Shown here: piece after piece, positions 56,848 to 64,000 of the stretch
Position numbering within the stretch: the first letter of the stretch is position 1
Layout of the letters: each line of letters begins with the position of its first letter
Source of the DNA: Termitomyces sp. T153
Lineage: Eukaryota; Basidiomycota; Agaricomycetes; Agaricales; Lyophyllaceae
Length of the DNA stretch: 64,000 nucleotides
NCBI GenBank assembly: GCA_018296165.2
Contig: JACKQL020000001.1
Span: 2,356,001 to 2,420,000, forward strand
Direction: 5' to 3'
Translations under genes and position numbers: made by a program
The notes under the pieces: model-generated
What the model saw: the letters and a program-made list of their open reading frames with translations, nothing else
What the model was told of the DNA's origin: nothing
Database searches by the model: none

Positions 56848-57500
56848 GACAACTTGCTCTTTGCAACAATGATATCATGCTGTTTTTATGCATGTCATAG
56901 ATCACATGAGCTTGTCAAGAAAACTGCAAAAGAGCCACCTGATTGGAGGAAGATAATTAAAAGGTCATCATTAAAATTCACTCCAGGATATGTCGGATAC
57001 CACCCTCCATACCACAAAGCCAACCCATTCTTTCATGACATGTATTCTTGTTCACTCATCAAGAGACAGCAGATCCAGTATCTCTTTTGCAGGAATATGT
57101 TGAGAGCCAAGACAAGATCCATGGTCTTTGGTGAGCTCTATTCATTAGGAAAGATGGTTCCCTTTCAAGTCAAAATTACTCACCTTTGTCAATTGTTCAT
57201 TTGAGAGCTGCTCAGCTCGAGCAGGGGGCACTATGTACTATGCATCTTTAGGAATATTGGAGGACATTATCAAAGCTCTCGGCCATTGGTCATCTGCAGC
57301 ATGGACAACCTATGTACACGAGAATCCGTGCTTCAGAATGGCTCTGCAACTAGCAGCCCTGAAGAAATGTTGTTGAATTTGCAATCCTTCCATTTCTACT
57401 CAGCTACTTGTCACATCTTTTATCACCTCCACCTCACTCCTCTTCAGCCGATTTATAGCTCTGGACTCGTTACCGCATCAGAAATCGAAAAAGTGGCCGC
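56848..57500 (+). pseudogene. Tyrosine recombinase remnant (DIRS/Crypton-type), frameshifted
   Basis: The first frame (56854-57204) reads CFYACHRSHELVKKTAKEPP, SLKFTPGYVGYHPPYHKANPFF. After frame changes near 57040 and 57195 the catalytic end reads SCSARAGGTMYYASLG, then IIKALGHWSSAAWTTYV (nucleophile Tyr codon at about 57311) and PCFRMALQLAALK. The arrangement H-x-x-R ... H/W ... Y fits the C-terminal box of fungal tyrosine recombinases. The first box His is Cys here. Such enzymes insert DIRS retroelements or Cryptons without DDE chemistry. The remnant abuts host DNA, so it marks the edge of the transposon block. Confidence 0.7.
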
Positions 57501-58207
57501 TTCGGCGGCCGATACATGCTAAACTAATCATCCTATCTCAGGAAGAAATCTTCACTTCACGCGTTGAGCTGCAGAGGTCTTAAGGGGAGGGAAGGGAGCA
57601 CTACGCGGGGAAGCACACGTGACGAAAGAGGATGGCGAAAGCTAAGATTTCCTCGGACGGACAGAAACCCACTACAAAGTAGCGGGAACATGTGTGTGTG
57701 AGATATGATATATATTGAACAATATCCTCACATTTATAATTATGTTTGTCTAGATATCGGACATGCCGTGCCCTGCAACGGCCCATACCAGCTCGTTGCC
57801 GTCGCCTTAGAGGTAGAAAACAATGTGAAAATGGTCGTGTAAAACATTCTCAATGTCGTGCAATGTGTGGATCAGATTAGAAATGTAATATTATTCCCAG
57901 AAATATTTGCCCCGACTTTTGACTAGGTCTCCCGCTAGCAAAAAGTCACCGAACTAATATCACGAACTGCTGTAAAGGTGTACCTTCAATTCTTTGTTCG
58001 CAGTTTGAAAAAAATTCCCAATGTACGCAGCGTCGAAAATGTGAACAAACTGAACGAAGAATTGAGCACCCCTGTCCTCCGAGGTGAACGAGTAGGAAAC
58101 CAAAAAAAACGCGTCTCGTGGCACGTGATATTGAAAGACGCGTTCAAAGTTGTAACCAACAAACATACCAGACTGCCGTACCCGATTCCAACTTCAATAC
58201 TTGGACA
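57501..58207. promoter_or_regulatory. ESP1 5' flank
   Basis: CpG-containing host sequence without a convincing ORF. An in-frame upstream ATG at 58118 could extend the protein by 30 residues, but I prefer 58208. A palindromic CACGTG core occurs near 58120, and GGAAGCACACGTGACG near 57610. No clear TATA box. The separase promoter should lie here. Confidence 0.45.
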
Positions 58208-61200
58208 ATGGCGAATGCTGTACACAGAAAAGCATCTGCCCGTACGATACTGAAAAGGTCAAGATCAATAGGCATCTCCGTCGACAATCTTGCCGAACAA
58301 CTCACGTCGAACCTCGTCATCTCAGTTGCAAAGGGAAAACGCAAAGCGACGACTTTTTCTGAAGACCAGACCCGGATAGAGTCAATGCGTGTGGTAAACT
58401 CTGCATCCCAACAATTGTCTGCAGCCGTCCAGTCTGGTTGGAAAAAGTCCTCGAACAAAGGGTTGACACAGGTAACTACTGCAGCGGCGACAGCTGCACA
58501 GTACCTTGCGATGCTGCGACGAAATTCCTCGGGAGATGTTAACATTGAGAGAGTAGCCATGACTGTGCTGGGAAAGCTCGTGTCCTTGGAACTAGTGCGT
58601 TTGTCTTCGTGAATCGGTGGAGTTCTATTGACGTGAACTTAGTACGATGAGGCATTCAGTGCTCTGGAAGTTTTGCACTCTCGGTTATGCAATCTTCTCA
58701 ATGTAGCTCGACCTCAATCCTGCGCTCGGAATCATCTCATACAGATACCCTTTCCAGCCTCGGAAATCATAGACCCTACTCTACTAACCCTTACATTAAC
58801 ATACCTTGCATATTCGCTTACCATTCTTACTAATGAGTCTCAACTATCGCCACGCAATTCGAAGGAAGCCTCAGCAAACTTGGATGCGCTCTCAGACGTT
58901 CTCGACGGCAAGGAAACAAGCTTTTTGGCGTGGATTCCGCGAAGTTCTTCGATGCTCTCTAAACAACTTGATTCATTATTAACTCGAGCTTACACGGCGT
59001 TAACAAAAGCATGCATTAGCTGCAAAGCCACTCCTCGATCAATTTTCTCTTTACGAATGTACGCCGTGACCTGTTTAGCCTACACGAGTGTGGGTACAGT
59101 AGAATCGACAACATTCTGGGACCAGGTTGTGAGATTTGGTGCTGCTTTCGTCAAATCACAAGAAGTTGGGGAGGAGGCGATGCATGCTGTACTCGCGGCC
59201 TTCACAGATCTCGTTTCCATCGTCGAAAAGCGAGATAGCGCCTCTCACTTTCTCTCCGGCAGAGGCTTTGTTGGGTTTTGCGAGTATTGGCTCGTTTTTG
59301 CGAAGAGGGTAACAATATCTCCCGATTGTCAGAAGTCTCTCTAACGTCAATCCTTAGGGAGGGGATGTCTGCCTTGTTGATCGAATTGCCTGCTTGATTC
59401 AGGGAATTTCAATGATACCTTCTCTGTCAGGCAAAAGCAGTCAGAGTCAGGATATAGTCCCATTGGTCGAGAGTGATCAACAAATGTCACCCCGAATAAA
59501 CATAGAGCATGATACTCTTGCAGCTGCTCGGCTGTGTGCAACATTTGCCCAAGCAAATACAGCGATTGAACAGAAAAGCCCCGGTAAGGCTCTTAATCAT
59601 TGTGCTACTTAATCCACCGAAAAGTTTTCTTAGACATGGCCGCACGCATTCGAGAGGCATTTACAATGGTCAAAGGTTCACCTATCCTGCTCCGCCTTCT
59701 CAAGGTCATCAACGACGACAGTGCTGATTATGTCCGTATACGCGGAAAACTCGACCGTGCTCTGGAGCGACTCAGACGAGTCATAATTTCTGCTTTCGAT
59801 TCCTCGACATCACAGCAAATATTTGAGGATCCTCTCTATCAGCTACTTGAAGAGATCTTCAATATCCTGAAGCAGCAGTGCACCTTTCCTGTAAGCCTTC
59901 CAGCCCTGATTCCTTCCAGGAATTCGAACAGTTTGATAGAATACCGATATGGATATATTGACGCGGACTATTGACACGCTCTTTGTTCTGGCCCGTACAC
60001 GCCTGATTCCATCCGATCCTCGGACGTATATTGCAGCACATAATCTCCTCACCGAGGCCACTTCAATCCTTGAACTACACACCACAGATCTTAATATAGA
60101 TACCCCAAACTATTTACGCTGCATCTCCGGCGCTTTCCACAATCTTGCAGGGACACTGTATCAGGCAGGAAGATATGGACCTGCGGTCGGGTTTCTGAAG
60201 GATGCGTGTTCGTTGGGAATTCGGGCGTTGGAATCTCATGGGAAGTCAGCACCGTCAGATGAAGGGAAAGCAGCAGAAGGCTGGAAACAGCTGGAAGAGC
60301 AATTATATCGCCGATGGGAACTACTCGGCGTATGTTACCTGAAAAATGGTGATCGCAAGGTCAAGCACTTTCACTTTTGCTGATTACTGGTGTCAACTCA
60401 ATCGTATTTTAGCAAGCCTGGGAAGCATTTCAACACTGCGTTCAGACATTCCCTTACGCCGCATGCGGTTTCTCCGAAAGGACAAGACAGGTTGATTTCT
60501 CGGCAATCTTTGACTTATCCACGGGCACAAAGCAGCTTGCGAGTATCATTGACCGGATAACCAATCTCAGTACTTGCGATCTTTTAATGGAACCCTCTGC
60601 AGTTTCCCTGAACTCAATCCATGTTGATGACGATGGTATCATAGGTGTCGTTCTGGAACGACAGGTTAAAAGCCTTGAATCAATACGCTACAATGAGAAT
60701 GTGTCGAAAGTCATCTCACATTTGTTGGGCGACACGCTAAAGGTTTATGGATCAGACATGCCCGTCAGGCGCGCTCGTATATTGGTAAAGTGCCTGGAGC
60801 TCATGTACCATTCGGGTCCAGATGTTATTTCTGGTATTGGTAGTCCAGATGACATAGGTGCCGAGATTGAGGACATGTTTCAAACCAAAGTAAGTGGTCA
60901 ACTTACAAGTCTTTGACTTGCGATTCTAATAATTCACCGTTAAGGACTATGGCAAGGATCTGGAGTTATCTTCCTACGTCTCTCAGTATCGCGTTGCTAC
61001 CCATCTTTGGCTGGCGCTCCATGCTCATCGACGGATGGACAATAGGCAGAACGAATTTGTTGCACACCATTCTGAAGAGGCGTGCCGATTACTCAAAATT
61101 ATGCTTGGTACATCGGAATTCGAAAGCGTAAATAAAAAACTCCCAAAGCAAACGAATGCGAATGCCCCTAAGAATGCGACTCTGGGTCCACTGACAAGGC

Positions 61201-64000
61201 AGCATTCTACAAGGAAGGACCGGTCCGTCCGCGAACCTTCCCGTGGACTTTCTCGTGAGCCCGTCACGCCGAAATCAAAATCTCGGAAAGGTAAATGGCT
61301 TTGAATTGTAATATGAAGCCTGATATAGACTGACTATATCCCAGCTCTCCAGCCTATGTCATTGAATACCGACACTTTACCCAGACGGATCAACAATGGC
61401 GGAACTTTGGTTGTGTTGGACGGTGTGGAGAGACTCGTTTCCCTTTTGCGTGAGTTCGATGTCTCATGTCGAGAAATCTGGATTAGCTTTTACATTACCT
61501 CAGGATTTACTGCACGAATGAACGGCATACTGGGAGAAATACTCTCTAAAATAAATCTGTTAAATGTGTTGAAGAGATTCTGCGACTCCCAGCTTGGAAA
61601 GCAGAGCGATGGTTCGTGCCTGATATAGGCTAAAAATAGGTTTTTGACGTGCACATAATCAGGGCACATTACTAGTTCCGTCGACCTGGCATGCGAATAC
61701 GCTAAGCTCGGCAAAACTCGTCGAGCGACTATGATATTCTCTGTAACTTTGGACACGATCAGAAGTGGACGAGTTTCCGTAGAGGCGTCTGTATATTTCT
61801 ATTTGCGTTATGCGGAGTCTTTGGCAATGACAGAAGAGCTTCAGAAGAGGTGAATTCAATGATTTGTCCTGAATGATGGAGCTGACATTGGTTTGAGTGT
61901 TGCCATGTATTATCAAGCACTGAATCTCTCGGAGGCATCTGACCTTGAAGACAAAGGACTCCCCGTAAATGAGCGTATTCGAGCACGAGTGAAACGAGTT
62001 GAAATGGCAGCTATAGCTTCTCATGTGTATGCCCTTATCCAGTACTCCATGGTAATTCATCTATTCGTCTTTTTGTGCGAACGCACTCTAATATGATGTT
62101 TGTATTAGGGAGATGTCCCCGCTACTCTGCATAGCATGCTCCAGGCCCTTCGCCTATGGAACAGAGCGGCTGATTCACTTCTGCGTCTTTCGCCTGTGCG
62201 TTCTTCAACCCAAGGTCCTCAAGATGAGAATCCATTTAATATGACCGGCCTCGAAGATGCGTTGCCAGGAGGGTCCACACAACATACCGTCAAAGAGTTG
62301 CCTCATCCTAAGAAAACATTTCCTCGACGAAATCGAATGGATGGGTTAGAATGGCGAATATCAGAAGGGCTTGCCGCAACTCTATTCTCGCTCTCTGAAA
62401 TTTATCTCAGTCGTGGCTCCGCTCGTGAGGCGGAATATTTTGCACAGCAAGCTTACGATTTAGCCGAGTCTCTTAATGCCCCGACCCTGACTAGTCGTGC
62501 ACTAGCAAAGAAAGGCGAGATTCAATTATATCAAGGACATCTCGATGCAAGTCTGGAATGCCTAACCGCCGCCGCCGCCTTGCTACAGAACCAGCCCGGC
62601 GTCGAAAATATTGATGTACAGAGATTGTGCGGGGCTTATAGTGAGCGAATGGCACACCGTGGAGATGCCGGTGCATTATACGATGAAAGTTTGAATATGA
62701 TCGAAGAGCTCAATCAGGCTTTCCACCAAATCGATAACCTTGTATTCGGGTATGTGGCCTCTTCTTTGCTAGTGTTGTTATGATATTCACAACGTCTTCG
62801 CAAAAGCCGCAAATCGATCGGGTCTTCTCCTGTTTCTAAGGTCAAAAGTGAGGCTTTACTTCCCGGGCTTTGTGCGGCCGTGCTTCGTCATCGCAGTACG
62901 CCTTGATATTGTCTCCAGAACATCTCTATCGACTGACCCATCGAATCAGTCTGGCTTCTGAGAGATGGCAATGTTCAGGATTACTCTGAACTTCTTGACA
63001 AATTCCTTTTACTTCCTCATTCTTCTCGGATTAAGGTCGACTTGAATCAAACCCTTACACTGCTGCTGCAAACTTACCCTTACTTTTCTACTAGTCTGAA
63101 GAGAAAGTCCTCCTGGCAAAGCTTACCTTGCATGCCGTATATGGCCGCTTCCGCGCTGATATGTTTCTGAGTTCATTGACCGAATCTAGTAAGTTTTATC
63201 TCACTATGTTTTGTCAATTCTACAGTATACTCATAAGATTCTGGAAAGCAATTGCTCTTCCAATGGGTATGACAAGTGGAATAACTAACACTCCGCTTTC
63301 CGCTGCGCAAGACATATTGGTGACACTTGAGGCAGCGGAGAAACTTTTCTGGGAATGCCTCGTGCTCATCACTAAGATAGGCAGGATTACTGACGTACGG
63401 GAAGCAGGCATTTCCCTCGCTTTAGTTCAAGCATTTCGGACGTCCCTAGGCAAGTCTAATGTCGATGTTCCAAACCTCACCGCCAGTCTTTTGGGTAAAG
63501 TGATAGCTTTCTGTTTGGGCTCGCTCATGATTTCTTTTTTTTTAGATGCCTCCGCTGCTATTACCCTTCGACGAGAGATGCTTGAGACCATTCGGCACAA
63601 GTTCCCTCCGGATGCGATGGATGATATCAAATGGCCCCTCCTCGTAGGCGACGGTTCGCCTCAGCCTCAGACCAATGCAGAGGGAGGCAATGCTCGTTTT
63701 TCATTTACCAACTCATTGCAATCAGCCGACAAAGACGATACGGCTGACCCAAATGAAGCCTCATTGAAGGAGTACTGGGATTCTGTTCGCGAGCGACATC
63801 AAGCTCGAATGCTCGATCCCTCGGCGCTTTCGTCAAGTCAAGTTGGGAATCTTCCCTCCAACTGGACGGTCGTGCACATCAATGTTACCGAAGACAAAAC
63901 TACGTTGTTCATCACTCGGCAGGAATGTGGGAGCCCGACGCGAACACCATTGATCTTCTGTGTACCTTTAAAGGGGAGGCGTGACAATGGAAATAATGAC
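58208..64000 (+). CDS. ESP1: Separase (ESP1/Cut1), 5' part; catalytic end beyond the window
   Basis: Exons 58208-58594, 58643-59308, 59358-59583, 59634-59890, 59940-60359, 60413-60889, 60945-61290, 61345-61611, 61663-61849, 61898-62051, 62109-62749, 62807-62895, 62950-63035, 63095-63494 and 63546 to the edge join in one frame (1686 residues so far). Introns are 48-59 nt, GT-AG. Separase is the caspase-like protease that cuts cohesin at anaphase. Support: a long helical-repeat N-terminus; TPR-like blocks (CEYAKLGKTRRATMIF, YLRYAESLAM, EAEYFAQQAYDLAESL, ALAKKGEIQLYQGHLD); and, at the end, the conserved lead-in to the peptidase C50 domain (YWDSVRERH, LPSNWTVVHINVTEDK, LFITRQ, LIFCVPLKGRRD). The His/Cys dyad lies outside. 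No stops or decay are seen. The 62750-62806 intron is the least certain join. Confidence 0.85.

Noticed and set aside
63189..63237. An intron in ESP1 starting GTAAGT at 63189
   Set aside because: The frame is open straight through, and either nearby AG acceptor would break the reading frame that continues into conserved separase sequence.
1..64000. CRISPR array, operons, bacterial promoters or riboswitches
   Set aside because: The window is eukaryotic (spliceosomal introns, fungal genes); the only regular array is the 59-bp minisatellite, without spacers.

Overview
The window is a fungal nuclear segment, almost certainly from an agaricomycete basidiomycete. The evidence is short GT-AG introns of about 48-60 nt in the host genes, basidiomycete-type separase, ATG6 and Smr proteins, and a transposon set (chromodomain Ty3/gypsy, KDZ with its cysteine cluster, Helitron, Tigger/pogo, tyrosine recombinase) typical of mushroom-forming fungi. 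Three islands of ordinary CpG-containing host sequence survive: an Smr-domain gene (28188-30219, +), ATG6/beclin (33797-35525, -) and the 5' 5.8 kb of separase ESP1 (58208 to the window edge, +). Most of the rest is nested transposon sequence.

Layout. 1-4221: decayed gypsy pol. 4746-11640: fragments of intron-containing accessory proteins and three copies of a second LTR (family B), with solo LTRs of family A dropped in. 12277-16790: KDZ transposase with its Cys cluster, split by a solo LTR. 18204-24262: more family-A LTRs, a low-complexity ORF, a cluster of tRNA-like repeats and a cysteine-cluster/coiled-coil pseudogene. 27320-27905: small non-autonomous inverted-repeat element. 31119-33647: complete pogo-type element with TA target duplication and dead transposase. 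35880-36938 and 39482-41170: two Helitron fragments in reversed order, separated by an LTR-gag fragment and a 59-bp minisatellite. 41171-51984: near full-length chromovirus (family A) on the minus strand. 51985-55438: CpG-depleted gag and LTR of the same family. 56848-57500: tyrosine recombinase remnant.

The main discoveries are in the 41171-51984 chromovirus. Its primer-binding site is a 13-nt perfect complement of the predicted 5' end of its own transcript, which implies Tf1-like self-priming rather than tRNA priming. Between pol and the 3' LTR, on the opposite strand, it carries an apparent gene for a coiled-coil protein with a Zn2Cys6-like cysteine cluster, preceded by an 18-bp perfect palindrome. 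It has two tandem retropepsin-like segments, and gag overlaps pol in the -1 frame by 34 nt. Every premature stop in its gag-pol is TGA, and the neighbouring Helitron helicase shows the same, as expected from CpG deamination of arginine CGA codons. CpG retention therefore ranks the nested copies by age.

All exon joins, family names and domain calls were made by eye; no database search or alignment was run.
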